Source of the DNA: Xiphias gladius
Lineage: Eukaryota > Chordata > Actinopteri > Istiophoriformes > Xiphiidae
Direction: 5' to 3'
Assembly: GCF_016859285.1 (NCBI RefSeq)
Contig: NC_053416.1
Coordinates: 9,314,001-9,378,000, forward strand
DNA: 64,000 bases
Position 1 is the first letter of the stretch. Each line of letters opens with the position of its first letter. Below are positions 12,501-23,620 of the stretch, one piece after another. The notes under the pieces are model-generated. The model was not told the DNA's origin. It did not search any database and worked only from the letters and a program-made list of their open reading frames with translations. Position numbers and translations under genes: made by a program.

Positions 12501-15500
12501 TTTAAGTGCGTGTTTAAACCCAAAACAGTAATTAATGCTTACATAAACAATACAACAAGGCAGGAAGCTGAGACTGCCAACAGAGACGAAGCTAAACAGC
12601 TGGAGAACAGCTGCGTGAGTCAGAGGAAATATGCAAACTTACAACAACTTAACAGCTGTCATCAGGGGAGTCAGGTGGACCGTCTGAGCCGATCTAATGT
12701 CGCGGAGAAGCTAGCACCTCATGAACGTCGGTTGGATAATGAGCCAAAAAGGCAGAACAACACACCAACAAGACACTTCTGACAACAGAGGTTCATTCTT
12801 GAGCTTGGGAACTCATACATGCGGTAAAATATTATTACTGTTATTATTCCACTATTCAAAATGTCTTCAAGTTTCACTTACTTGCTTTTGAGAACGTGTC
12901 ATGCCAGAATCATCACAAAAAAAAAAACAGCTGACTCATCGGAAAACAATCTGCAGGAGAGCTGTAACGTCTCACCAAAAGAACAGCTAATGCATGAGGA
13001 ACTAGACTTAAGAAGGAGACTAAAGCAATATATTTAACTGTACCCAGGACCGATTTCAGCCTTTAACTCTACATACGTGATTTCAGACCGTTTTAAAACT
13101 CTACTTCTAATGTTTCACTCCTCCGTCTCTGTCATTAGCAGCACCAGATTATCATGTACAGATCACAAATGGTGAATTAACGGCACGCCCGCTGCTCCCC
13201 TATGTGACCAAACTACTGCCATAGACATTACCACATTTCATATTAAATCTGCGCTGACTCACTTGGTAAAGCAAACTGGACAGACATGGTAAAAGAAAAT
13301 GAAGGCTTTAAGACAAATTTGTTACATAATTGTACCATCTTGCAGGCTGTGTCCTTCTGTCTTGTCTTAACGGTTGCTTTTGTCATTTACCTGTCCAGGC
13401 AATGCAGCGGTGGTGAAGCCCTCTGAGGTCTGTGTTCACACTGCAAAGGTCATGGAAGACCTGCTGCCAGTTTACATCGACAAAGTAAGAACGGATGGCA
13501 TAACATCAGCATAACATGTATCCGAGGATTCATTGAAGTGAAGAGAGACACTTAAAGGGAGACAATACATAACTGATCCTGAACAGGCAGGGTAAAAAGT
13601 TTTAACCCTCCTTCTTCACCAAATGTGGATCATCATGACAGGATTAATTTCAGAAAAAATTAACATAATCGACACGTACACTTTGACAAAGAGAATTATT
13701 TCCTCTCTGAACAAAACACAGATTGTGTTTATAGTCCACATTGCTAGCTTTCCTGCTGGCTCTGTCTGCACTGGTACAGTATATCTGACAAACACTGTTC
13801 ACCTTTACTATAGTATATAAACTTTACATGGGCAGCCATGCATTCAAAGGCTCCTAACAGGAAAAGTTAAAGTGTGTGCTTGGCATATATGATGTGCAAA
13901 CAACCAACAACCAGTTTTATTTTTACATATGTATTTTCTCTGCAGTTTATCTACAAATCCAAAAAAGAAAAGAGCAAAATTATAATAAAATGGATATCAC
14001 AAGACTTTGCAGCTTTGTGATAACTGACTGTGTTTTACTACCCTGTGTGTCAGGAGCTTTACCCTGTAGTAACCGGAGGAGTGTCAGAGACCCAGGAGCT
14101 GCTGCGCCAGCGGTTTGATCACATCTTCTACACCGGCAACAGCGTGGTGGGCAAACTGATTATGGAGGCTGCCGCCAAACACCTGACACCTGTCACCCTG
14201 GAGCTGGGCGGAAAGAGCCCCTGCTACATTGACAAAAACTGTGACATAAGGGTAGCCTGCAGGTCAGAACGATGCTTAGATATGTTTCCTTTTCCGTCTT
14301 AGGACTTTCCTGACAATTAGCAAACTCTCCCATTCACGCACTAGGGAATTTCGGGCCAAAAATCGAATTCCTGCCCACACGGGGGGGGGCATAAAAATCT
14401 GGAACACAAACAATCTGCATCAATATCCAACCAACAGCATCCCAATCCGACTCACGGCCCCCAAATTACGATTTTCCAAAGTTCGGAGTCTGGGTTCCCA
14501 TTTGTCAGAGTACCCCAAAACGGCCACTGGGTGTCATTTTTTTCCTCCCATTTGGGAACATTTTTGGCAACACACCCGGGAGGCTCATCCGAAGCATCCA
14601 AAAAGTTCCCTGTGCGGAACCCTGTGTCAAAAATGGTCCCATTTATCAAACCCCGTTTGTCAGAGTGAAAAAAGTATGCAAAATGTCAGATTTTTTTTAT
14701 CAATCCAGATATTTTTACATTTGGCATGAGAGGGAGGAGGTGGGAATACCAGACATTATAGCACCGCTTGTTTAGAGGCCAGGCAGTCACTGTCGCGCTT
14801 GGAAACAGCTTCTACTCTGGTTCTGAATACATATATACTGTCATGGATAAAGTTCAGCACTTAGGAGCCTGTATTATAAAACATATTTCAATTTCACATT
14901 GGTAAGTGAAAATCAGGTCATTATTTGGTCTTTGACATTTGGGAACCCCGAACACAGGAGGTTTAGGCGGACCTGGCCTTCCTGAAATGCCACCACAGCT
15001 TCTTGGATTGGGGAACATCGAGATTGGGGCATTGAAATGGTCTGCTGTAGCTGTGTTGTGGCACATGAAAGTGGCCTTCTTCTTCCTAACCCCTGATGAG
15101 TAGACATTATTTGCCTGGGGACAGTAGAAGACAGGGACACAAAGATTGGTGCTGTTAGTAAAGCCAGCAGAGTTTTGATTGCGAGACTGCTGCAGGACGA
15201 GTGACTGAAGAGAACTCACTTGTGCGGACACGGCCGTACGAATATCAACAAAGTTGGGCTTTCCTGGTAAGCCCATCTCCTCCCAGGCCCCCTGCATGTA
15301 GCGGACCATGTTTTTTGCTGGCCCTTTGCCTGTTGCGAAGAACACCAGGTTGTTGTGTGGCTGGCACTGCTCCCGCAGCTTCAGCCAAGTTTCCAGCCAC
15401 TGGTATTCTTCAGGCTCAAAAAAAATCTTGGCCACCCCAAAGCCTTTATTGGTTTTGTGTTCGCTCACCTGCAATACACAGAACACAAGAGAGAGGCAAG

Positions 15501-18500
15501 GACCCTGTCAGATCATACATTTCCAATAAAACTGATCAGGATTCCCTAATGTTGTAGTAACAAAGAGCAACATTTTTGACACGGCGGGCTATCAAAATGT
15601 CCAATCCCTACCATCTCCTTCAAAAGTGTGCAAAATGCCAAAATATTAAGGTAAAATCCGACAACCTAACCACACATCAGTCAAAACCCTCATACTTACA
15701 GAGACAACAAAACCCTCAGAGGACTTGCTGCCAGTCTTGGCAGCCTGAACCTCAGCCACATTCATATTTGTCAGCACTCCAGGGTGGTGTCCATACATGC
15801 TGGTGACGGAACGCTGCAAAGTAACCATAAAAATGGTAACGGAGCTGCTGGTTGTTGTCATTCTTCATTTCCTCTGAGTGGAGGACATAGCAAAAGAAAG
15901 AACACAAAAGCCGTTTCAGCATCTTGCAAGACACAGATAAGCCCACACACAAACACAATCAAACGTACACACACACACACACAGGCTCAACCGTCCACTA
16001 TGCACACTTACCCAGCAGCTGTGGGATCTTGGCCTTGGCACCTCTTGAGGGTCTCCCTGGACACCACCGTGGATATTTTGCTTGCCTTAACCTTTAATTG
16101 GTGAACCACAACCTTTTTGGTTATGTGACCCATGGCTGCTCGCACAGCCCTGATCACCAGTGTTAGCTGGATCGGGGAGAGCGACAGAGGCGCGGTGGGG
16201 TCTCCTTCATATATTTGAGGAATTGTTTCACATTCCTCAAATGAAAGTTAGCTGTTGTCATGGTCTTGCCCGTGGATAGCAGGTGGTCTGCCCATCTACA
16301 AAAGCGCAAGGTTGAATTTAGCCACTGTTCATAGGTTTGTGTCATAACTGCTTAAACACAAATGACATGGTTAGGAAAGCCACTTTTACTCTCTGATTTT
16401 TTGCTATGTTGTCAAGAAAGTGCCAAGAGTGCAAATCTTTGCTTCCCATGCTCATGAAGTAAACAAAGGATTTGACTGTGCTCACTTTTGAGATAGTGTT
16501 CTCTAGCTGTTTTTGGGAGTGACAGCTTCCCTCGTGGTACTTCTGGTATTTGCTGAGGTACTTGTCTGTGAATACACATAGAAAAGTATGTGAGAAACAT
16601 TTAACATGAAATTCCAACCTTAAATCACTCACTAACTTATATGCTACTTTTTTTCTTACCAATGGAGGTGGGTAAAATACGATTTCTCACTCCAGGTGTC
16701 CTCCCGCTACACCGGAAGAGTTTACGAATAATGCTCAGACCTGCCTCTTCTTCCTCCTCTTCCTCTCCAGCCCAAGTAGCCTCTTCTCCGTCTTGGTCTC
16801 TGGCGTTGGCTGTCAAAAAACACACAAATATAGAAATAATAATTATTTTGACTCATGCCATCTATATATTTCTCACTAGCTCCATCTCAGATTCATTTTG
16901 ATAAAGCAACCCAGGATTCTCTCTGAGCTCATGTTAAGATAAAACACTCAGGTCTAGGGATAGCCAGCTTCACTCACCAATCCAGCCGCATTGGACAGGC
17001 GGCGGTACTTTTTGTCCAGCTGCTTGTACCGTCTGCGTACAGTGGAGAGCTCCTTCTCCAGCTTCTGGTTTTGTTCTTTTAATTTTTTGCTGGCCTCACA
17101 ATAACTTTGCAGGCGGCTTATACAGTCTTGGGCAGTGCATGTGGCCGCCCCCTCCTCCTGAGGTTTCTCAGGAATGCGCACCTCATCCCCCTCCTCTTCT
17201 CCCTCCAGGTCTAGGGTGGTAGCCATCATTGGTGATGGATTGGTCGCCCTCAGTGCTGCCAGGAGAGCAAGTGTTTTTGCTACCTTCACCGCGTCCATGT
17301 GGTTCTCCACCTCGTTTTTGCTGAGGTCAGGGTGGCTCTCTATCAGGTGCCTGTCCAGTCTTTTACTCTTATATGTACACCCCAAGACTGGACAGGCCGA
17401 ATCCCTGACATAAACCCTCCTGGTGGCTAGGTTGAGGAGGAGCCTCCTCTCCTGCAAATTTGCTACCCTGTGGGCGGTGCGAAGGTGATTGGACATTGCT
17501 GTGTACACTTTGTAGCACACAGGGCAGCAGTTGCTCTTCTTTGGAAGAGTCATTTCTGAAGGAAAAAACAAAAAAAACAGTCAATTCAAAAGTAAGAAGT
17601 AAAATTTTCATCTTTACTACTACATACTACATGTCCTTTAAACTAGCACATCTGTAAACATCATTTAAAGTCTTCCAGAGATTACTGCTTAACTGGACTA
17701 CCTGCAATCACTTCATTCATGCCAAAAATACAATTTTCAGACAAAGAGAGGGAAGAAAAGAGAGGGAAGAAAATAGAAACACTTACTTTCAGGGTGTTCT
17801 GCATCCAAATGAAGCAGAAGGAGAAGATGCAGGGGGCGTTTATGGCTTCTTACTGCTCTCTGATTGGCTCACCCTGTGCTCAACCTGCAGAGAGAAAGAA
17901 TGAGGTCACAAGTTAGCTCTCTGATTGGCTCAGTCTGCAGAGATAAAGCGCATGAGAGTGAGGTCACCAGACTTTACGTCCCAGTACCACGTCCGAGTCC
18001 ATATTTTAACATTTTGCAAACATATGACATGTGGCATGCATTTGAATGGGGTGGTCGGCATTCCCAAATGTCAACCAAATGGCAAAAATGTTCCCAAATA
18101 TCAGAATATAACAGGATCTGACAGATGACAGACTAAATGTCACAGTGGCAACCGGCTCAGCCTCTGCTCAGCCTGCAGCGAGAAAGAGGGTGAGAGAGAG
18201 GACACCAGACATGATGGCACCGCTTTTTGAGAGGCCAGGCAGAGTCTGTCACGCTTGGAAACAGCTCCTACACTGGTCCTGAATACATATATACTGTCAT
18301 GAATAAAGTTCAGGATTCAAGAAGGTGCCTTTAACTGTGGAACATATTCCAGTTTCACATTGATAAGTCAGCAGCAAGTCATTACTTGGTCTTTGACATT
18401 TGGGAAACATTGAGCACCCCATTCAGATGTATTCCAAATGTCAAAATGTAAGGGTCAATTCGTTAAATTTTGACATTTGGCACATTTTTAAATGGGGTGG

Positions 18501-21500
18501 CTGGCATTCCCAGATGTCAACCCAAATGTCAAAAATGTTCCCAAATGGACCCAGACTAAGTAAACTTATAGTTCAACACATCGGCCTCGTAAAGGTCATT
18601 TCACCGGATCTTTCTAAAGCTAGAGGGTTGCAACCTTTCCCAACTGAAAGCTGGTGTTGCAGCGAAGAGCTGACATCAGTGTGGTGGTCCTGGCTGCATG
18701 TTAACCAGCTCCAAAGTTGAAAAGGTTGCCAGGTTCCCTCATGTTTTTTTCATTGTCGTATTGCAACTTTTCAAATGTGCATATTTACTCAGAGAAAGGT
18801 CCCAGAGACTGCAGATTTTGCACCGACGGTGTGGGCGGGGCCTACGACAAGCCCGCGTCACCAAATCCCCTCTGTGGCATCTAGAAATATACGAGGTTCA
18901 TTGGAATGATGAAGTGAATTTCTCACGTGTTCCCAATTGTCAGATTTGTTGCCAATCTTCACCGATCAAAGTGTGCCAAACATTGGGCACACTGACACCG
19001 TTACCCATTTTTGACAGTGAACACGAATCCCCATTCATTTTTCCGTACAAATTTCCTTTATATATTTTTTTCATTTAGCATATTTTTCATCCAGTCTCCC
19101 TCATACTGTAGCTGTTCCTTCCTGACACCCTCCTGTCGACTTTTCCACTCCCGTATAGACGCGTCACCTGGGGAAAGTACACTAACTGTGGTCAGACCTG
19201 CATCGCCCCAGACTACATCCTTTGCGAGCCCAGCATCCAGGACCAGGTCATCGAAGAGGTCAAGAATTCCATTAAGGTACTGAAGACCTGAAAACACAGC
19301 TCTAGCACTAAGGAGAGGTAGTAATCTATTTATTTCATTGTAAACGTCGAAAAACAGCTGATTCCGTATGAAAAGCCCCAGAATGGCTAAATAGTAACCT
19401 GTTATATCAGAAAGTCTACAGATGTCAGATGTGATTGTAGAGGAAAACTAACTATGTTTTAAAACCAGAGTGAACCGAAAAAATCATTGATTTAGGGGGA
19501 ATTTCACAGGAATATTTATGTAATATTACATTGTTCCCACTGGCAGGATTTCTACACAGACAACCCAAAGACCTGCCCTGACTATGGACGCATCATCAAC
19601 CAGCGCCACTTCAAGAGGATAATGGCCATGTTGGACGACAGCACCGTCGCTGTAGGAGGAGACAACGACGAGTCAGACTGCTACATAGGTAATACCTCTG
19701 ACTTCCACCAACCCTTCGCATGAAAATCAATCAGGACTTGTCTGCCTGAGTCATACACTCAGGCGTCAAAAAAAGCATTTGGTGGGAGCTTTTTTTTGGG
19801 TTTCCTTATTTAAACATGTTAAAATAATGAAGACCAGGAATAATAAACAGTGTTTCTGTGTTGCGTTTAGCCCCCACAGTTCTGCGTGACACGAAGCCAG
19901 AGGCGAAGGTGATGCAGGAGGAGATATTTGGACCTCTGCTTCCCATCTTGCCGGTCAGCGGTCTGGATGAAGCGATCAAGTTTATCAATAAGGGAGAGAA
20001 ACCTCTGGCCCTCTACGTCTTCACACCGGATGACAAGGTCTCCATAACAGCAGTTAACAGATGCAGACCTCTACATGCACGGGGTGTAGATTCAGACTCG
20101 TGGGTATAACATGATTATTTCTTCCTCCTCTCTCCAAAGGTGATAAAAAGAATGGTAGATGAGACCTCCAGCGGAGGACTGCTGGCCAACGACTGCCTTG
20201 TACACTATTCTGTCAGCTCTCTGCCCTTCGGAGGAGTGGGTGAGTTCACATAGCGCTGACTCTTCTCAGAAATGCTACTGCAAAGACAAGTTCCCCCATT
20301 CCCTCACTTGCGTTAGTGGAGTCACCAGTGAGTGAGCAGTGAGCATTTTATTGCGTGAATTTAAATAAATTAATTGAACTCAATTGAATTTAGTTGGATA
20401 GATTTAGTCTAATTCAATTAAGTAAATTTCATTTCATTTAATTAATTGAACTTTAATAAATTAATTTAATTAACTCATTTTCATTGACTGAATTTTATTA
20501 AATTTAATTGAGCAGATTTATATCGAGTAAATTTAATTATTTTAATTAATTAAACCTAATTTTATTTAATGAATTTAACTCAATTTAATTTAATTTAGTA
20601 AACTTAATTAAATTAATCCATTGAATTCAATTTCCTTCAGTAAATTTTGAAACACAACTCCTCCAGAGACTTTAATTGAGCAAATGTAATTTACTTTGGA
20701 TTTAATTGAATTATTTAAGTCAATTTTGTTAGTTACATTCGATTCAATACAGTCAATTGATTGATTTAGCATAATTTGATTAATTTAATTCAATTTCATT
20801 TATGTGAGTAAATGTAACATGAGTAACATGAGATATTTGTGTATATGGTACACAGTATGCACAACATGCAATATATGATGTATTTTTTTGGTATGCCATG
20901 TATGTTTTGTATCATATTTGAAATGAATGAATATAAACTGAATGTATACATAGCACAAGACATGTTTTTGACCACAACTCAAGAGTTCATACGCTAATTA
21001 CGATTAAATACACTTAATCATTTTTTAAAATTCCTTCTTCACTACAGTCTTCACTACATACATTGTATAAATCTAGACAGACATGTATGTAAAGTGCAAC
21101 TTGACTGTCTTCCGGGAGAGACGGTCTGAAAATCAGTGCTGTTATCACCGTTTTTAGACAATATCACGCCCCCCCCTCTCTCCGCGACGGTCGGTTTTTC
21201 ACTCCGCCGTCCGGTGTGGCCGTTCGGATAAGGGATAAACCCTTTGATGTCTGACATGGTCGGGCAGCACGACTTATGAACTAGTTCTGACAAAGCATAA
21301 AGTGGCCCTCAAAGTCCCCTGTAGTGTGACATTATAAAAATGAAACCGCATTTAAGCATTTAAGTTAAGGCAGGAACGTACCTGGTTAAATAACGGTTTG
21401 ATAAACCATTTTCCAAAGAATACCTACCATTTCAACCGGACTTCATACGTTTCAAGACATCCACTGGTTTACTTCAGCATGTAACGTCTGTGATCTTGCC

Positions 21501-22207
21501 TTGACCTGGAACTCGCTAGAGAAAGTTAATCCATCACAGTACAGATTTTGTCGTTTTAATTTTTAGTCAGTGTTCATTTACCGTCGTGTGGTGAGTCCGC
21601 TGTTTTGAAATCTTCAGTCTTCTCTATAATACAAGAAACTACCAGATTTGATCGTTGTCTTCACAGTGGCCATTTAAACTTGTCTGTTTTGAAGGCTGAT
21701 TTTCATGCTTTTTTCGCAGCTTACACCCGAATATTTGATCTCATGTCAAAAGATTTTTCGGTCTCTGTTTTTATGTTATGGTGCCCATTTATTGCCATCA
21801 AACTGGAGACTAATACTTGTCCGAACGGTCAAACCAACTTATATTTTCCATGTACAGGAAACAGTGGTATGGGTTGCTACCACGGCAAGTTCAGCTTTGA
21901 CCAGCTGAGCCACCTGCGTAGTTGCCTCATCAAAAAGCTGAACATGGAGGGGGTGAACAGCATGCGGTACCCGCCTCACACGCCGAAGAAACTTGGCTGG
22001 GCGCGCTTCTTCATCCTGAAGAACATAGACCTGGGCTGGATCGGGCGGGTGGCGCTCCTAGCCGTCCTGGCTGCGGTGGCTGCTGCTGTGCTACAGGTGA
22101 GTTACACAGGAGGAGAGAACATGCCGACTTCGCACGGCGAGGAAATTCGACAGGTTGCTCCATTCTCACCACCACAAAGCGCCGGGATGACGAAAACATG
22201 TTGGTAG
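9538..22207 (+). CDS. aldh3a2: Fatty aldehyde dehydrogenase, ALDH3A2 type
   Basis: NAD-dependent oxidation of long-chain aliphatic aldehydes to acids, at the ER membrane. Coding exons: 9538-9699, 10230-10461, 13399-13484, 14054-14262, 19159-19276, 19547-19688, 19871-20037, 20140-20239 and 21858 onward; all phases agree. The first 485 codons end at 22096, the same length as human ALDH3A2. Visible signatures: GAWNYPW near the substrate tunnel, the FYTGNSVVG nucleotide-binding turn, TLELGGKSP with catalytic Glu about 210, NCGQTC with catalytic Cys about 244, EEIFGPLLP, and a hydrophobic C-terminal tail ([20 protein letters not shown]) that would anchor it. After 22096 there are two possible ends: read-through adds 36 residues to a stop at 22205-22207, or splicing to 22589 adds about 8. 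Intron 5 (about 4.9 kb) holds a mobile element. An aldh3a2a versus aldh3a2b assignment cannot be made here. Confidence 0.93.
11975..12011. repeat. TG microsatellite in aldh3a2 intron 2
   Basis: About 16 TG units, directly readable, between the exons ending 10461 and starting 13399. The rest of this 2.9-kb intron shows no further recognisable element. Confidence 0.9.
14749..14944 (+). repeat. Left direct repeat of the recombinase element
   Basis: Begins CCAGACATTATAGCACCGC and ends TTTGACATTTGGGA. It matches 18205-18405 in the same orientation, with roughly four bases in five identical by eye, including the shared block GAATACATATATACTGTCAT. The repeat lies at the 3' end of the antisense recombinase unit. 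Confidence 0.8.
18205..18405 (+). repeat. Right direct repeat of the recombinase element
   Basis: Begins CCAGACATGATGGCACCGC and matches the repeat at 14749-14944. Just upstream (about 17855-18200) are short tandem units sharing CTCTGATTGGCTCA and CTGCAGAGAGAAAG. The segment 17990-18110 also resembles 18450-18550 (AAATGGGGTGG, GCATTCCCA, AAAAATGTTCCCAAAT), so the right side is a nest of duplicated blocks. Confidence 0.75.
20356..20810. repeat. AATT-rich low-complexity tract in aldh3a2 intron 8
   Basis: About 450 bases made almost only of AATT, TTAATT, ATTTAATTGA and CAATTTAATT variants, a degenerate short tandem repeat. It lies between the exon ending 20239 and the last common exon. It has many overlapping self-complementary TTAATTAA-like words. 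No gene content. Confidence 0.85.
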
Positions 22208-22361
22208 CGGCAGTATGTCTGCGTTCCGAATCACAGAGGAGCAAAGCTGAAAGAAAAAAATACTTTTGATACTGACACACACACTGAAAGCTCGACCATC
22301 TTCAAGCGACAGTTTTGACTTGCGTTTTGACGTATTCTTTCGCTGATTACAAAACGTAAGA

Positions 22362-22367
22362 AATAAA
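22362..22367 (+). terminator. Polyadenylation signal AATAAA serving the read-through aldh3a2 end
   Basis: AATAAA lies about 155 bases after the read-through stop at 22207 and upstream of the candidate alternative last exon. Use of this site would favour the longer C-terminus. This is a motif-only call. Confidence 0.4.
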
Positions 22368-22588
22368 GTGTTGTGTATTAAAAATCAAGATATGTTTTAA
22401 GACATAAAAATACTTTTCTTCGAGCTACCTTGTTACATCTACACCAGAGTCTATGAAAATGCAAATATTTTTAATTACAAGAAGTTTACCTGCTAGACAC
22501 AAGATGTCTCCCTCTTCACTGAAAAGTCAGTTGTTACATACCTGACCACGGTTGTCTTTCAAAACTTGTTGTGGTGTTCCCCCTGCAG

Positions 22589-22615
22589 CAGATAAATGTG
22601 ACGAAGGCCCTCTAG
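22589..22615 (+). CDS. aldh3a2: Candidate alternative last coding exon of aldh3a2
   Basis: The exon ending at 22096 (GTGCTACAG followed by GTGAGT) has a strong donor in phase 0. A downstream acceptor with a pyrimidine tract (TTCCCCCTGCAG) allows splicing to CAG ATA AAT GTG and so on, giving QINVTKAL and a TAG stop at 22613-22615. The acceptor is a tandem CAGCAG (NAGNAG), so the first Gln may be present or absent. Human ALDH3A2 likewise has alternative C-terminal ends that affect its membrane location. The exon is inferred from splice signals only. Confidence 0.45.
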   Translation, partial: QINVTKAL

Positions 22616-23053
22616 TATCAAACGCTGCACATACAGCACATTCTGCACAGCAACCAAGTGAAGTCACCATAAGCAAATCACGTTTTTTAGTGGAACAGAG
22701 AGACAGAGTAGAGGCACAGACAGATGACTGGCCTCTGCAGGAACTTAAGACACGGCCTGTGTCTTGCTGCCAGTGAGCGTGTTGCTTTTCCTCCTTCGAC
22801 GGACCATGTAGGATTTCTCATTGTAAAGAAACACTGTTTTCTTTACAAAAATGCATATATCTTTAAAGGCTAACAAACACGTCCTCTCTCTTAATACATT
22901 TTTAAAAACCTTTTAAATGTTCTGAAGCATTTTGAAACTTTTCAGTCTTTGTTCACGCCTGCGTGTTGTGTTCTTGTTCTTCTCCTTTTACTGGTGCCAC
23001 CTTTTATGGCACATTTCCACCACCAAGGGTTAATATGTATTATCGCCCTCTAC

Positions 23054-23620
23054 CAGTGGTGGAAAGTAACTAAGTAGATTTACTCAAGGTACTCGTACTT
23101 TACTTGTATATTTCAAATTTTTGCTACATTTCGGAGAAAAATATTTTAGTTTTAATCCACTACATTTATTTATTAGTAATATTTAAGAAGTATGATACAT
23201 TGTCAAAGATTAAACTACCCAAGAGTATATAAAGTTGTTAAAGTTAGCTCTATTTTAACAACATGAACATCCTCCTCACTTGTTAATGCATCATGCATAG
23301 TCATTTGTTTAAAAGAGATAAATTCGTCAGTTTTAGGTGATAGCTTATCTCTAGCTCCTACGTGGTTTGAATGCAATAAGTTTTAAGTCGCTGTGGACAA
23401 AAGCACCGGCCACATGAATGCAATGTCATGTAAGGCATCGGTCACGATATTACAATAATACATATACGATAAATAAAAGACTCTGAACGGCGCCATGTTG
23501 CACAACTGGCACTTTTACTTTTTTTTTACACAAAGTACATTTTGCTGCTGGTACGTAAGTAAAATTTTGAATGCAGGACGTTTAATGGAGTAAAAGTAAC
23601 AATGTGACAGCTTACCTTTG
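23054..23620 (-). mobile_element. hAT-like MITE, near full-length copy
   Basis: Starts CAGTGGTGGAAAGTAACTAAG and ends with GTAAGTAAAATTTTGAATGCAG and related motifs; these are the two ends of the AAGTA-rich teleost MITE. Compared with the copy at 58385 it lies in the opposite orientation. About 565 bases, non-coding. Confidence 0.7.

Larger units (their letters stand above)
14749..18405 (-). mobile_element. Zinc-finger plus tyrosine-recombinase element (Crypton-like), antisense in aldh3a2 intron 5, apparently decayed
   Basis: A multi-exon gene-like unit runs on the minus strand. Its first coding exon (about 17553-16978) starts [10 protein letters not shown] and has two Cys/His zinc-finger-like units ([19 protein letters not shown] and [21 protein letters not shown]) followed by a coiled coil rich in Lys/Glu. 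Later exons (about 16810-16670, 16565-16390, 16300-16010, 15880-15700, 15470-15220 and 15110-14990) read like an integrase core: [12 protein letters not shown], then [17 protein letters not shown], then [11 protein letters not shown] and [12 protein letters not shown], in the order of tyrosine-recombinase boxes. No reverse transcriptase was seen. Copies of this protein pattern recur in teleost genomes as uncharacterised genes, as I recall. Some exon joins do not keep frame, so it looks like a relic with several breaks. Direct repeats of about 200 bases flank it. Confidence 0.65.

Noticed and set aside
14480-18560. Idea that the antisense unit in aldh3a2 is a functional host gene
   Set aside because: Several exon joins do not keep frame and the unit is bracketed by repeats, which fits a decayed mobile element better.
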